Shown: one piece after another, positions 45,626 through 59,265 of the stretch
Numbering within the stretch: the stretch's first letter is position 1
Layout: every line of letters starts with the position of its first letter
NCBI RefSeq assembly: GCF_002897375.1
Contig: NZ_BFAG01000012.1
Coordinates: 101,844 to 165,843, forward strand
Length of the DNA stretch: 64,000 bases
Direction of reading: 5' to 3'
DNA from: Deinococcus aerius
GTDB lineage: Bacteria > Deinococcota > Deinococci > Deinococcales > Deinococcaceae
The notes under the pieces: generated by a model
Told to the model about the DNA's origin: nothing
Databases searched by the model: none
What the model saw: only the letters and a program-made list of their open reading frames with translations
Position numbers and translations under genes: made by a program

Positions 45626-46630
45626 ATGACCACTCTTTCCCGCGCCGTGACCCCCTTCGACCCGGTGGCCGCGCCGCCAGAAGCGCGCCTCGCGGTCGGC
45701 CACCTGCTCACCGCTGCCCACCACTTCGCCTACCCCGAGGACCCGCCCCTCCTCCCCGCGCGGGAGGCGACCGGCCTCACCCACGTCACGCCCGGCGAGG
45801 TGCTGCGGCATTTCGTCGTGTGGGACGGCGAGCGGGCGCTCGGGTGGGCGAGCCTGGAGTACAGCGTCACCGAGAACCTGCACGCCGCCCACGCCCGGGT
45901 GGTCGTGCATCCCGACCACCGCCGCCGGGGCCTGGGGCGAGAGCTGGCCCGCGCCGTGGAAGGGGTGGCCCGCGAGGAGGGCCGCTCGGTCGTGACCTTC
46001 GGGACGAGCAGCCGGGCACCCGCCGGGGAGGCCTTCGCCCGCACCCTGAACGCGCAGCCCGCCCTGCCCATGCGCCAGAGCCAGCTCGACCTGACGGAAG
46101 TTCAGGACAGCCTGCTCGACGCCTGGACGGCCCGGCCACAGGGCGAGCCCTACCGCCTCCACCTCTGGGAGCGCGTGCCCGACGAGTTCCTGGCCCGCAC
46201 CGCCGACATGATGATGGTGATGAATACCGCCCCGCGCGGCGACCTCGATGTGGAGGACTGGACGGTCACGCCCGAGATGATCCGCGCCTGGGAGGGCATG
46301 ATCGCCGACTCCGGCGAGGTCCGGTACCTGATGGCCGCCGAGGACACCCGCACCGGGGACCTCGCCGGATATACCGAGGTCTTCTGGAGCCCCGAACGTG
46401 CCGCGCTGGTGTTCCAGGGCGCGACCGCCGTTCGCCCCTCGGCGCGCGGTCAGGGCCTGGGCAAGTGGCTCAAGGCGGCGATGCTGCGCCACGTCCGGGC
46501 GCACTGCCCCGGAGCCCGCTGGGTCCGCACCAACAACGCCGAGGAGAACGCCGCCATGCTGGGCATCAACGTCGCGCTGGGCTTCCAGCCCTGGGCGAGT
46601 TTCACCGAATGGCAGGTCCGGCTGGCCTGA
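45626..46630 (+). CDS. Tandem GNAT acetyltransferase
   Basis: 334 residues from ATG 45626, six bases after CACACT (45614-45619). Two GNAT folds: the N-terminal one has [20 protein letters not shown] (acetyl-CoA loop RRxGLG), the C-terminal one has [20 protein letters not shown] then [20 protein letters not shown] and [20 protein letters not shown]. The second half resembles MshD-type and other tandem GNATs, where the C-terminal domain is catalytic; substrate unknown. Both acetyl-CoA loops look intact. Confidence 0.85.
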   Translation: MTTLSRAVTPFDPVAAPPEARLAVGHLLTAAHHFAYPEDPPLLPAREATGLTHVTPGEVLRHFVVWDGERALGWASLEYSVTENLHAAHARVVVHPDHRRRGLGRELARAVEGVAREEGRSVVTFGTSSRAPAGEAFARTLNAQPALPMRQSQLDLTEVQDSLLDAWTARPQGEPYRLHLWERVPDEFLARTADMMMVMNTAPRGDLDVEDWTVTPEMIRAWEGMIADSGEVRYLMAAEDTRTGDLAGYTEVFWSPERAALVFQGATAVRPSARGQGLGKWLKAAMLRHVRAHCPGARWVRTNNAEENAAMLGINVALGFQPWASFTEWQVRLA

Positions 46631-46706
46631 GGGCCGAGTTCCCAAGTTCCCGGTGGCCCACCGCGTTCCCCAAAGGGTCCGGTGGGCTGTCCCTGTTGCC
46701 CGGCGC

Positions 46707-47951
<1,245 letters not shown>

Positions 47952-48146
47952 GCGGGGGGTCCTCCATTGGGAGCGGCCCCGTCAGAATTCGGGGACGCGG
48001 CAGGGCACGGTGAATTGTCACCTCAACCATACCAGACTTCCCGGCCCGTCAAGTCCGCAAGAGGCGACCTGGACGTTTAAAATCCCCAGACTCATGTGAG
48101 TCTTCGCACATCTGGCCCGGGTGGGCCGCCCGCTACACTCCCGGGC

Positions 48147-48566
48147 ATGACCCAGTCCCCAGCCTCCCGGACCCTCGACCTCGTGCGGCGGTACTACGCG
48201 GCCTTCAATGAGGGCGACGCGGGGGGCATGCTCGTCCTGTTGACCGAAGACGTGCGCCACGACATCAACGAGGGCGAGACGCAGCGCGGCGTGGAGGCCT
48301 TCCGCGCCTTTTTGCAGAGGATGGACGCCCACTACCGCGAGCGGGCCGAGGACCTCGCCCTGATGGCGAGTGGGGACGGCACGCGCGCCGCCGCCGAGTT
48401 CGTGATCCACGGCGAGTACCTGAAGACCGATCCCGGCCTGCCCGAGGCGCGGGGGCAGCGGTACGTCATTCCGGTCGGCGCCTTTTTCGAGGTGCGGGAG
48501 GGCCGGATTGCCCGGGTGACGAACTACTACAACCTCGCCGAGTGGTCCCGGCAGGTGCAGGGTTGA
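48147..48566 (+). CDS. SnoaL/NTF2-like protein
   Basis: 139 residues from ATG 48147, seven bases after TACACT (48134-48139). LDLVRRYYAAFNEGDAGGML, VRHDINEGETQRGVEAFRAF and GRIARVTNYYNLAEWSRQV fit the SnoaL-like NTF2 fold (often ketosteroid-isomerase-related; TIGR02096-like). These are cytoplasmic single-domain proteins, usually isomerases, hydrolases or binding proteins for small ligands; the substrate is unknown. The next gene's TTG overlaps the stop (TTGA). Confidence 0.8.
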   Translation: MTQSPASRTLDLVRRYYAAFNEGDAGGMLVLLTEDVRHDINEGETQRGVEAFRAFLQRMDAHYRERAEDLALMASGDGTRAAAEFVIHGEYLKTDPGLPEARGQRYVIPVGAFFEVREGRIARVTNYYNLAEWSRQVQG

Positions 48567-49147
48567 GCCTGCGCGTCACGCCCGCGATCGGCGACGACCT
48601 GCGCGCCGCCATCCCCGACCTCGCCCGGCTGCGGATGACCGTGTTCCGCGACTTCCCCTACCTGTACGAGGGCAGCCCGGAGTACGAGGAGCGCTACCTC
48701 GGGACCTATCTGGAAGCGCCCGGCGCCCTCGCCCTCCTGGCCCGCGACGGGGAGCGGGTGGTCGGGGCGAGCACCGCACTCCCGCTGGCCCAGGAGACCG
48801 GGGAGCTCCAGGCCCCCTTCCGCGCCTCCGAGTTCGACCCGGCGGACGTGCTGTACCTGGGGGAGAGCGTGCTGCTCCCCGAATACCGAGGCCTGGGCTT
48901 GGGCCACCGCTTCTTCGACGAGCGGGAGGCCCACGCCGCGCGGCTGGGGCTGACCGTCACCGCCTTCTGCGCGGTGCAGCGCCCCGGGGAGCACCCGGCC
49001 CGCCCGGCGAGCTACCGCCCGCTGGACGCCTTCTGGCAGTCGCGCGGGTATGTGGAACGGCCCGACCTGGAGACGACAATGAGCTGGCAGGACGTGGGCG
49101 AGGTGGGGGAGACGGCGAAGAGGATGCGCTTCTGGGTCAGGGGGTGA
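48563..49147 (+). CDS. GNAT family acetyltransferase
   Basis: 194 residues if started at TTG 48563, which overlaps the preceding stop as TTGA; GTG at 48542 would add seven residues. RLRMTVFRDFPYLYEGSPEY, LLARDGERVVGASTALPLAQ, LYLGESVLLPEYRGLGLGHR (acetyl-CoA loop) and AHAARLGLTVTAFCAVQRP define a GNAT domain. Small-molecule or protein acetylation is possible; no further hint from the SnoaL neighbour. Confidence 0.82.
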   Translation: MSLRVTPAIGDDLRAAIPDLARLRMTVFRDFPYLYEGSPEYEERYLGTYLEAPGALALLARDGERVVGASTALPLAQETGELQAPFRASEFDPADVLYLGESVLLPEYRGLGLGHRFFDEREAHAARLGLTVTAFCAVQRPGEHPARPASYRPLDAFWQSRGYVERPDLETTMSWQDVGEVGETAKRMRFWVRG

Positions 49148-49157
49148 GCCCTGCCTC

Positions 49158-49346
49158 TCACTTCCGCTGCGTCCAGCCGTAGGCGCGCGCTGCGTCGACC
49201 GCGAACCACACGGCGACGGCCCCCCACAGCAGGGTGGGGAGCCAGCGCCCACTCAGCCCGTAGCGCACGGCGGGAACCGCGCACAGCACGGCGAGCACCA
49301 GGCTGAGCAGGAAGACGATGCGGGGGGGCACGCGGCGACCGAACAT
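49158..49346 (-). CDS. Small membrane protein, 62 residues
   Basis: Two transmembrane segments: [20 protein letters not shown] and [20 protein letters not shown], with basic residues at the N-terminus and a WTQRK tail. TAGGCT (complement of 49353-49358) six bases before the ATG supports a real, leaderless gene. No family recognised; convergent with the GNAT gene, divergent from crtO. Confidence 0.65.
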   Translation of the reverse strand: MFGRRVPPRIVFLLSLVLAVLCAVPAVRYGLSGRWLPTLLWGAVAVWFAVDAARAYGWTQRK

Positions 49347-49423
49347 GGGGGCAGCCTATTCCGCCCCGTCTGCCAGATTCCTGACCGTTCTGCCCCCGCC
49401 CGTTGTGCCAGGATTCACGCTGG

Positions 49424-50959
<1,536 letters not shown>

Positions 50960-50983
50960 GGGGAATGGGGAGCGAGCTTGTGT

Positions 50984-51079
50984 CTTTTCCCCTCCCCCTT
51001 GACTTGCAAAGCTGCCAAGCAGAGGGGGGAGGCCAGGACTGGCACAGCTCCGCAGGAGAGGGGGTGAACGGGCATGGCC
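50984..51079 (+). repeat. REP-like repeat copy, long variant
   Basis: CTCCCCCTTG, then the insert GACTTGCAAAGCTGCCAAGC, GAGGGGGGAGGCC, and GAGAGGGGGTGAACGGGCAT. The insert matches, in reverse, that of 21942-22019. A second dyad CACAGCTCCGCAGGAG lies inside. Located between crtO and cruF. Confidence 0.7.
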
Positions 51080-51125
51080 TCCGGGAAACCGGGGGAATGA
51101 TCCCGCCTTCCACCCCGGATACTCC

Positions 51126-52130
51126 ATGACCCCCACCCTCCTGCGCTCCGGCCTCGCCCTCGCCGCGCTGGGCGTCTCCTTCCTGGGCGCCCTGCTCGTG
51201 CTGCGGGACCTCACGGCGGGCTGGCTCCTGATTGCGCTGGGCCTGCCGTTATCCTTCCTGCTGGCGCTCGCGGGGGATGCGCTGAGGAACGATTTCAGCG
51301 GGACGTTGCGGGCGCGGGCAGCCGTTCTGTCGGCCCAGATGCGCCCCTGGATGTGGCTGACCGCCTTGTACGCCGCGCTAAAAATCCCCGTGCCCCTCTG
51401 GCCGGACGCTTTTCCGTCCCTGGCCCTGCTCAGTACAGGCGCCCTCTTCGCGGCGGCCCTCGCCTTCGCCTGGGAACGGGTGGGGGCGCGGCGGGCCCTG
51501 GTGATGGCCGTCCTGGGCTTCGCGGTGGGGCTGGGGGTGGAGGTGCTGGGGAGCCGGACGGGCTTTCCCTTCGGCCAGTATTCCTACGCCGGGGCACCCG
51601 GGCCGACGCTGCTCGGCGTGCCGCTTCTCGTGCCGCTGGGCTGGTTCGCCCTGCCGCTGGCCGCCGCGCTCTTGAGTGGGGGGCGAGCCTGGCTGGCGGG
51701 CCTGCTCCTCGTCGGGTGGGACGTGGGCCTGGAACCCCTGATGACCGCCCAGGGCTACTGGCGCTGGAGCGATCCCGTACCCCTGTGGGCGGGCGCACCG
51801 GTTCAGAACTTCCTGGGCTGGTGGGCGGTTGGAACGGGGTTGAGCTGGGCGTTGGTGGGGTTGGCGCCGGGGTTGTTCGGGCGGCCAGGTCGGGGCTGGG
51901 GAGTACACGAGACCAGGGTTGAAGTTCCGGTGACTTCCCGCCTGCTCCGGGTGGAGAGGGCGCCCCAGCCCAACCTCTCCCGCCTCTCCTTTGCCGCCGC
52001 GTACCCAGTCGAGACCTTTTTCCTGCCGGGCGGCCTGGTGCTCGTGGGCCGGTACGTCGAGGCGGCGGTCACCCTCGCGGCGATGCTCGCGGCCCTCGCC
52101 CTGGTGTGGGCCGTGCGGGGGCGGCGGTGA
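51126..52130 (+). CDS. cruF: Carotenoid 1',2'-hydratase CruF
   Basis: 334 residues, eight or more membrane segments. The CruF/DUF422 signature is [20 protein letters not shown], followed by [20 protein letters not shown] and [20 protein letters not shown]. CruF adds water to the psi end of gamma-carotene-type carotenoids, giving the 1'-hydroxyl of deinoxanthin. The C-terminal 60 residues after GRPGRGW include an extra soluble loop and a last helix ([20 protein letters not shown]). The stop overlaps the acyltransferase start (GTGA). Confidence 0.88.
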   Translation: MTPTLLRSGLALAALGVSFLGALLVLRDLTAGWLLIALGLPLSFLLALAGDALRNDFSGTLRARAAVLSAQMRPWMWLTALYAALKIPVPLWPDAFPSLALLSTGALFAAALAFAWERVGARRALVMAVLGFAVGLGVEVLGSRTGFPFGQYSYAGAPGPTLLGVPLLVPLGWFALPLAAALLSGGRAWLAGLLLVGWDVGLEPLMTAQGYWRWSDPVPLWAGAPVQNFLGWWAVGTGLSWALVGLAPGLFGRPGRGWGVHETRVEVPVTSRLLRVERAPQPNLSRLSFAAAYPVETFFLPGGLVLVGRYVEAAVTLAAMLAALALVWAVRGRR

Positions 52131-52786
52131 TCCCCTTCGACTGGGCTGCGGCCCTGCTGCGGGCGAGCATCCGCCGCAGCGTGAGAACGGGGCTGGGGGG
52201 CATCTGGGTGCGCGGGCCGCTGCCGGGTGCGGGCGCCGTCCTCGCCCCCAATCACCACTCGTGGTGGGACGGCTACGTGCTGCGCGAGATCACCTGGACG
52301 CTGGGCCTGGACTACCGGGTGCTGATGCTGGGCGAACAGCTCGCCCGCTTCCCCTTCCTGCGGCGCGTGGGGGCGCTGGGGGTGGGGGAGGTGCGCCCCG
52401 CCGTGCGCGCGGCGCGGGCGGGGGCGTGGGTCGTCGTGTTCCCGGAGGGAGCCCTCCACCCGGCGGGACCCCTGCGTGAGGTGCGCCCCGGCGCGGCCTG
52501 GATCGCCCGGTCGGCGGGAGTGCCCCTCGTGCCCGTGGCGCTGCGCGTGGTGCTGCGGGGCGGGCAGTACCCGGAGGCCTACCTGCGCTTCGGGCGGGCG
52601 GTGGGGGAGGCCGCGCTCCCCGCCGCGCTGGCTCAGGAACTCGCCGCCCTGGACACCGACCTCGCGGACAGCGACCCGGAGGCGCCCCTGGCGGGCTACC
52701 TGCGCGTCACGGCGGGCCGTGCAAGTGCCTCCGACCGCGTGGACCTGCCCAGCCGCGCCCTGATCTGGCTCACGGGGGACCGGTGA
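52127..52786 (+). CDS. PlsC-like acyltransferase in the carotenoid cluster
   Basis: 219 residues, GTG overlapping the cruF stop. The glycerolipid acyltransferase motifs are both present: NHHSWWDGY near residue 42 (NHxxxxD) and [10 protein letters not shown] near 104 (FPEG), with [14 protein letters not shown] after. Such enzymes normally acylate lysophosphatidate; inside a carotenoid operon next to a glycosyltransferase, an acylated carotenoid or carotenoid glycoside is plausible, as in staphyloxanthin (inference). The stop overlaps the GT2 start (GTGA). Confidence 0.82.
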   Translation: MIPFDWAAALLRASIRRSVRTGLGGIWVRGPLPGAGAVLAPNHHSWWDGYVLREITWTLGLDYRVLMLGEQLARFPFLRRVGALGVGEVRPAVRAARAGAWVVVFPEGALHPAGPLREVRPGAAWIARSAGVPLVPVALRVVLRGGQYPEAYLRFGRAVGEAALPAALAQELAALDTDLADSDPEAPLAGYLRVTAGRASASDRVDLPSRALIWLTGDR

Positions 52787-53871
52787 GCCGCCCCTTCCGC
52801 GCGTACCGTCTGGCGGTCGGGGCCTTTTTCGCGGTCAAGGGGGCGACCCTCCTCGTCAACGCGCTGACCTTTCCGCGGCTGCGGCCCCGGCCCACGCCGC
52901 CCGGCGGCCCGCGCGTCTCGCTGCTCGTGCCGGCTCGCAACGAGGCGCACAATCTCCCGCACACGCTGCCCGGGCTGGTCGCGCAGGGGGCGCATGAGGT
53001 TCTGGTGCTCGACGACCACTCGGAGGACGACACGGCGCGGATCGCGCATGACCTGGACGCGCGGGTGATCCCGGGCCAGTCCCTGCCCCCCGGGTGGCAC
53101 GGCAAACCGTGGGCCTGCCAGCAGCTCGCGGCGGCGGCCACGGGCGACGTGCTGATCTTCACCGACGCGGACGTGCTGTGGCACCCGGGGGCCCTGGGCG
53201 CCGTGTTGCACGCGCTGGAACGTTCGGGAGCCGACCTCCTCAGCGTGTATCCCCGCCAGCGCAACGTCACGCCGGGCGAGCGGCTGCTCACGCCGCTGGT
53301 GGACGCCGTGCTGCTCACCTTCCTGCCCGAGCCGCTGCTGCGCTTTCCGCACCCCAGCGCCGCCGCCGCGAACGGGCAACTCATGGCCTTCCCCAGGAGG
53401 AGTTACGAGCGCGTCGGCGGGCATGCCCTCGTCCGGGCCGAGTTGCTGGAGGACGTGGCGCTGGGGAGCCGCGTGAAGGCGTGGGGCGGGCGGCTGGCCC
53501 TCGCGCTGGGGGGGGAGTGCCTGGGCGTGCGGATGTACCGGGGTTACGCCGAGTCGGTGGAGGGCTTCGGGAAGAGCGCGGGGTCGGTGCACCGGGGCTC
53601 GCGGGCGCTGATGGCCGCCTCGCTGGGCTGGCACCTCGCCGCCTATACCCTGCCCTGGCTGCTCCCCGCCCGCCGCCTGCCGGGGCTGGCCGCCCTGCGC
53701 GCGGCGGGGCTGCTGGAGCGCACGCTCGTCAACCTCCTCACCGGGCGCCGCGCCCCCGCCGACCTCGCCGAGGGGTTGCTGGGGCCGGTCACGCCGCTGC
53801 TCGCGCTGCCCGTGTATCTTCGCGCCATGCGCCGCCGGGTGAGCTGGAAGGGTCGGGAGTACGACCAGTGA
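52783..53871 (+). CDS. Family 2 glycosyltransferase (CruG-like)
   Basis: 362 residues, GTG overlapping the acyltransferase stop. GT-A fold: [20 protein letters not shown] near residue 45, [17 protein letters not shown] near 70, [15 protein letters not shown] near 125 (DxD) and [17 protein letters not shown] near 222. N- and C-terminal hydrophobic segments anchor it in the membrane. CruF neighbours in other bacteria are followed by CruG, which glycosylates the 1'-hydroxyl of the carotenoid; that role is likely here. A MITE-like segment follows directly on the stop. Confidence 0.83.
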   Translation: MSRPFRAYRLAVGAFFAVKGATLLVNALTFPRLRPRPTPPGGPRVSLLVPARNEAHNLPHTLPGLVAQGAHEVLVLDDHSEDDTARIAHDLDARVIPGQSLPPGWHGKPWACQQLAAAATGDVLIFTDADVLWHPGALGAVLHALERSGADLLSVYPRQRNVTPGERLLTPLVDAVLLTFLPEPLLRFPHPSAAAANGQLMAFPRRSYERVGGHALVRAELLEDVALGSRVKAWGGRLALALGGECLGVRMYRGYAESVEGFGKSAGSVHRGSRALMAASLGWHLAAYTLPWLLPARRLPGLAALRAAGLLERTLVNLLTGRRAPADLAEGLLGPVTPLLALPVYLRAMRRRVSWKGREYDQ

Positions 53872-54001
53872 TACGGTTGCCGTCCAAGCCGTTCTCGAAG
53901 CGGGAAAGCACCGGTTCGACCACTCCTTTCCCGGCCACCGGTTTTTTCCCACCCGCTCCGCTCGGGTTGAACCGTTTCACGACGGTTCAACCGGAAGCCG
54001 T

Positions 54002-54005
<4 letters not shown>
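53872..54005. repeat. MITE/SNR-like segment between GT2 and crtD
   Basis: About 130 bp with imperfect terminal inverted repeats (ATACGGTTGCCG at the left, CGGAAGCCGTAT at the right) and a strong internal hairpin, GGTTGAACCG/CGGTTCAACC (near 53965-53992). It begins in the GT2 stop region and its right end supplies the ATG of crtD. Such small noncoding repeats are known from Deinococcus; the family match is not checked. Confidence 0.6.
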
Positions 54006-55467
<1,462 letters not shown>

Positions 55468-55471
<4 letters not shown>

Positions 55472-56613
55472 GGGGGCTGGAGAGCCTGCCCGGGCCCCCC
55501 GTCCGGCCCCCCGTCGGCCACCTCCAGGACTGGGCGCTGGCCCCCCTGCCGCTGGTCGAGGAGGGGGCGCGGCGCGCACGGCTGGCGGGGCGCGACCTCT
55601 TCCACCTGCGGCTGGGCCTGCCCGCCGTGGTGGGCTTCAGCCCCGCCTGGAACCGCCGATTGCTGGGCGACCTGGGGACCTTTCGCAGCGCCGGAAGCTT
55701 TTCCCGGGTGGTCCCGCATCTGGCGGGCGGCGTGATCCTGACGGACGCGCCGGGGCATGCCCCGAGACGCCGGGCGGTGAACCCCGGCTTCGGCAAGGCC
55801 CATCTGGAGGAGCTGCGGGTCCGTATCCGCGCCGCCCTTCCCCCCATTCCGGCGGGCGACTTCGACGCGCTGGCCTGGGCGGATGGGGTAGTTTTGCGCC
55901 TGCTGAACGTGGCGTATTTCAGCGGCGAGTTCGACTCCCGGCTGCTGCACGCCTTCCTCGCGCCGCTGCGCCAGCCCTTTCCCCTCGCGGTGCTGCCCCG
56001 CCCCCGGCTGTTTCGCCGGGTGAATGCCGAATTGCGCTGCCTCGCCGAGCGGCGGTTGAGGGGGGGCGGCGACGACCTCCTCGCCCACCTCGCGCCCCTC
56101 CCCGGCGGGCTGGAGGAGACGCGGGTGAGTCTCGCCGCCGCCCACGACACGACCACGCACGCGCTGGCCTGGTCGATCTGGCACGTCGCCGCCAATCCCG
56201 CCTGGCACGCGCCCGAACACCACCCCGCCGTCCTGAAAGAAACGCTGCGCCTCTATCCCCCCGGCTGGATGGGCAGCCGCCGCCTCGCCCATGACGTGAC
56301 GTGGAATGGCGTGCGCCTGCCGCGCGGCACCCTCGCCCTGTACAGCCCCTACCTCAGCGGACGGGACCCGGAGCTGTGGGCGGCCCCCCAGGAGTTGCGG
56401 CCCGAACGCTGGCAAACCCCGCCTCCCGCCTGGGCCTACCTTCCCTTCGGCGCTGGCGAGCGGGTCTGCCTGGGGATGCACCTCGCCCGGTTCCTCATCC
56501 TGGAGGTTCTGGCCGCGCTGCCCCCGCTGGGGGCCGTCTCCGGCGATCCCCGCCCCCAGCCCGGGATCACGCTGGGTCCGGTGGGGCCGCTGGTGGTGCG
56601 GCGCGGTGCGTAA
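55468..56613 (+). CDS. Cytochrome P450, likely carotenoid 2-hydroxylase
   Basis: 381 residues, GTG overlapping the crtD stop. I-helix segment AAAHDTTTHALAW, ExxR in LKETLRLYPPGWMG near 258, and the heme loop PFGAGERVCLGMHLARFL with axial C334. In D. radiodurans CYP287A1 hydroxylates C2 of the deinoxanthin ring; the position in this cluster suggests the same task. The protein is shorter than the usual 400-plus residues because the region between I-helix and ExxR is reduced (AANPAWHAPEHHPAV), but no core motif is missing. Confidence 0.87.
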
Positions 56614-56635
56614 GAGGGGGAGAACACTTTTTTCC

Positions 56636-56709
56636 GGCTGCATACCTTGACTTCCCCTGCATTCCACGCTATTCTTCTTCCATCACCGCCCAAGAGGCGG
56701 CTTTTTTAT
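56636..56709 (+). promoter_or_regulatory. Promoter-terminator unit, copy A
   Basis: TTGACT (56647-56652), 17-bp spacer, TATTCT (56670-56675), then within ten bases the hairpin CCGCC/GGCGG (56686-56700) and six Ts. About 85 percent like copy B at 61443-61517, including the non-promoter bases TCCCCTGCATT and the flanking GGCTGCATA. A transcript would be roughly 26 bases, or the hairpin would cap a longer RNA. The DUF418 gene downstream has its own TAGCCT box. Confidence 0.6.
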
Positions 56710-56740
56710 TGCCCCTTTCCCCAACGCGCTAGCCTGCGGC

Positions 56741-57916
56741 ATGACGTTGCCCGCCGAGCCCCCTCCCGCGCCCGCCCCGGAGACCGGCCCGCCGCGCCCG
56801 GTGGGGGCGGGCGAGCGTTCCCTCCTGCCCGATGTGCTGCGGGGTTTGGCGCTGCTGGGCATCCTGGTGGTCAACGTGCAGGACTTCGCGGGGTTCCGCG
56901 AGTGGACGCAGGTGGGGATCGACCGGGTGGTGCAGGTGCTCACCGACATCTTTCTGAATGGGCGCTCGATCAGCCTGTTCGCCATGCTGTTTGGGTGGGG
57001 GGCCGCCGGGCTGCTCGCGCGGCACGGGCCGGGGACTCTGGCGCGGCGGCTGGTGGTGCTGTTCGTCCTCGGCACCGCCCACTTCGTGTTCGTGTGGCAC
57101 GGGGACATCATCTCGATGTACGCGCTGCTCGCCGTCGCGCTTCTCTTCACCGCCCGGCTGACGGCCCGCACGCTCGTCCTGCTGTCCGGGCTGCTGGGCG
57201 GGTGGTGGCTCCTGAGCGGGTTGCTGGCGGGGCTCGCGGCGGTGGGCAGCCCGGCGGGCCGTCCCGTGTTCTTTCCCAACCTCGTGCCCGGCATGGGGTA
57301 CCTGGAGTTCGTGGCGTGGCGGGCCGCCAACTTTGTGGAGGATCAGCTCGGCAGCGCGGTCTACAACGGCCCCTGGCTGATCGCCCTCTTCTGCCTGGGG
57401 GCCGCCGCGCAGCGCACCGGCCTGCTGACCCGGCCCGGGGAACACCGCCCGCTGCTGCGCCGCCTCGCGGTGTGGGGGCTCGCCGTCGGCCTCCCGCTGG
57501 GCGTGCTGCTCGCGTGGCTGAACACCCAGGGGACACGCCCCGCCTTCCTGTTCTCCATCCCCGTGCGGATGGGGGGTGGCCTGGCGACGGCGCTGGGGTA
57601 CGTGGGCGTGCTGGGGCTGCTCGCTTCCCGGGGCCGCCTGGGGCCGCTGAGGGCCTTCGCCGCCAGCGGGAGGGTCGCCATGAGCAACTACATCGCCCAG
57701 AGCCTGGTCATGACGACCTTCTTCTATCCCTACGGGGGCGGGCAGTTCGGCCGTTGGGGGGCGGCGCCCGCCGTGGCGCTCGCGCTGCTCGTGGGGCTGG
57801 CCCAGCTCCCCGTGAGCGCGTGGCTCCTGCGCCGCTTCGGGAGCGGACCGCTGGAACGCCTCACCCGCCGGCTCGTGTACGGTCGGCCCGACCGGCGGGA
57901 ACCGGGGGAGTCCTGA
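56741..57916 (+). CDS. DUF418 multi-pass membrane protein
   Basis: 391 residues. After a Pro-rich start, [20 protein letters not shown] (the DUF418 family start), [40 protein letters not shown], and a C-terminal DUF418 core with [20 protein letters not shown]. Roughly ten membrane helices. Related to acyltransferase-3/OpgC-like membrane proteins; function unknown. TAGCCT five bases before the ATG is the likely leaderless promoter. A promoter-terminator unit lies upstream. Confidence 0.85.
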   Translation: MTLPAEPPPAPAPETGPPRPVGAGERSLLPDVLRGLALLGILVVNVQDFAGFREWTQVGIDRVVQVLTDIFLNGRSISLFAMLFGWGAAGLLARHGPGTLARRLVVLFVLGTAHFVFVWHGDIISMYALLAVALLFTARLTARTLVLLSGLLGGWWLLSGLLAGLAAVGSPAGRPVFFPNLVPGMGYLEFVAWRAANFVEDQLGSAVYNGPWLIALFCLGAAAQRTGLLTRPGEHRPLLRRLAVWGLAVGLPLGVLLAWLNTQGTRPAFLFSIPVRMGGGLATALGYVGVLGLLASRGRLGPLRAFAASGRVAMSNYIAQSLVMTTFFYPYGGGQFGRWGAAPAVALALLVGLAQLPVSAWLLRRFGSGPLERLTRRLVYGRPDRREPGES

Positions 57917-57931
57917 GCCCGTACCCCCGGC

Positions 57932-58729
57932 ATGGAATTCCGACTCCACCCCGAGGTCATCCACTCCGCCGCCAGTCAGGGCGCCCGCCTGGAGGTCGTC
58001 GAGTACGATCCCCGGCCCACCGAGCGCCCGCTGGAGGGCTTTCACCAGCCCCTGACCCGCCCGGCCCGCTGGCGTCAACTCGCGCTGCACCTGGAGGGCG
58101 GGCTGGCGGTCCTCGAACCCGGCGCCCTCCAGTACCTGCGCGGCGAGATCGAGATGCAGGCTTCAAGTAGCGGCGGGACGGGTGGGGGCGGCCTGGGCGG
58201 CTTCCTGCGCGGCGCGGTCTCGGCGGCGGCGAGCGGCGAGAGCCTCTTCAAGACCGTGTACCGCGGCGCGGGCGTGATCTACACCGAGCCCACCCGATTG
58301 CACCTCCTGCTTGGCGAGCTGCACGGCGAGGACCTGATCGTGGACGACGGCGCCTTCGTCGCCTGCGCGGGCCAGGTCACGGTGGGGCGGCACGTCAACC
58401 AGGGCCTCGCGGCGATGCTGGGCAGCGGCGAGGGCCGGGTGCAGCCCAAGCTGAGCGGTTCGGGCGTCTTCGCCCTGCAAAGCCCGGTTCACCCCGACGA
58501 GTTCCAGATTCTCGACCTCAGGAACGAGACGCTGAAGGTGGACGGCAATCTGGTGGTGGCCTACTCGGGCGGGCTCGCCTTCAGCGTCGAGAAGAGCAGC
58601 CGGGGCCTGCTGGGCAGCGGGCGCACCGGCGAGGGCTTCGTGCAGGTGTACCGGGGCACGGGCCGGGTGTGGCTGGCGCCGACGCTGCCCATCCACTCGC
58701 CCCCCGTCTCCCTGGCAGGCGCCTCCTGA
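57932..58729 (+). CDS. AIM24 family protein
   Basis: 265 residues, beginning 15 bases after the DUF418 stop and so probably in its operon. The AIM24/TIGR00266 beta-barrel pattern is visible: [20 protein letters not shown], a glycine-rich turn, [57 protein letters not shown] and [15 protein letters not shown]. These are tryptophan RNA-binding-attenuator-like folds whose bacterial role is unknown; often membrane- or tellurium-stress-linked. Confidence 0.82.
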   Translation: MEFRLHPEVIHSAASQGARLEVVEYDPRPTERPLEGFHQPLTRPARWRQLALHLEGGLAVLEPGALQYLRGEIEMQASSSGGTGGGGLGGFLRGAVSAAASGESLFKTVYRGAGVIYTEPTRLHLLLGELHGEDLIVDDGAFVACAGQVTVGRHVNQGLAAMLGSGEGRVQPKLSGSGVFALQSPVHPDEFQILDLRNETLKVDGNLVVAYSGGLAFSVEKSSRGLLGSGRTGEGFVQVYRGTGRVWLAPTLPIHSPPVSLAGAS

Positions 58730-58771
58730 GGCCCGAACAACTCAGACTAATTGCCTACCCCGCGTAAATAC

Positions 58772-58800
58772 TTGACCAAAGTGAACTAAGCGCCTAGGGT
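58772..58800 (+). promoter_or_regulatory. Promoter and candidate operator of the MarR/MFS operon
   Basis: TTGACC (58772-58777), 17-bp spacer, TAGGGT (58795-58800), then six bases to the GTG of marR. TTGAC-CAAA-GTGAA (58772-58785) is a near-palindrome over the -35 that could bind the MarR protein itself. Confidence 0.6.
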
Positions 58801-58806
58801 GGGGCG

Positions 58807-59265
58807 GTGACGCACACTGTCCCACCCCCCACCGAGTTGCGCCAGGAGGTCGACCGCTTCCTGCGCGGCATGTGGCGCTTCAACCGGATGCTCGGGCGGC
58901 AACTCGCCCCGCTGCTGGAAGAGCGGCACGGCATCAATCCCCGGATGTACCACGTCCTGCGGAGTATTCAGAACGGCGACCACTACCCCAAGGTGCTGGC
59001 CGACCACCTCAAGATTCCTACCACCCTGATGAGCCGCCACCTCGACGGGCTGAGCAAGGCGGGCCTGATCGAGCGCCAGATCGACGGGCAGGACTCGCGC
59101 CGCACCCGCCTCTCCCTGACCGAGCGGGGCGAGCAGGTCGTGCGCGAGACCGACGAGACGCTGCACGAACTCGTCAGCGGGCAACTCGCCCGGCTCGATC
59201 CTCAGGTCCTGGGGGGTCTCCTCGCCGCCCTGGACGCCCTGACCGACGAAAGAGGCCCGGAATGA
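58807..59265 (+). CDS. MarR family regulator
   Basis: 152 residues, GTG start. Winged helix: [60 protein letters not shown]. The stop overlaps the ATG of the efflux pump gene (ATGA), the classical layout in which the regulator represses itself and the pump until a drug or phenolic ligand binds. The promoter with a dyad lies directly upstream. Confidence 0.92.
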   Translation: MTHTVPPPTELRQEVDRFLRGMWRFNRMLGRQLAPLLEERHGINPRMYHVLRSIQNGDHYPKVLADHLKIPTTLMSRHLDGLSKAGLIERQIDGQDSRRTRLSLTERGEQVVRETDETLHELVSGQLARLDPQVLGGLLAALDALTDERGPE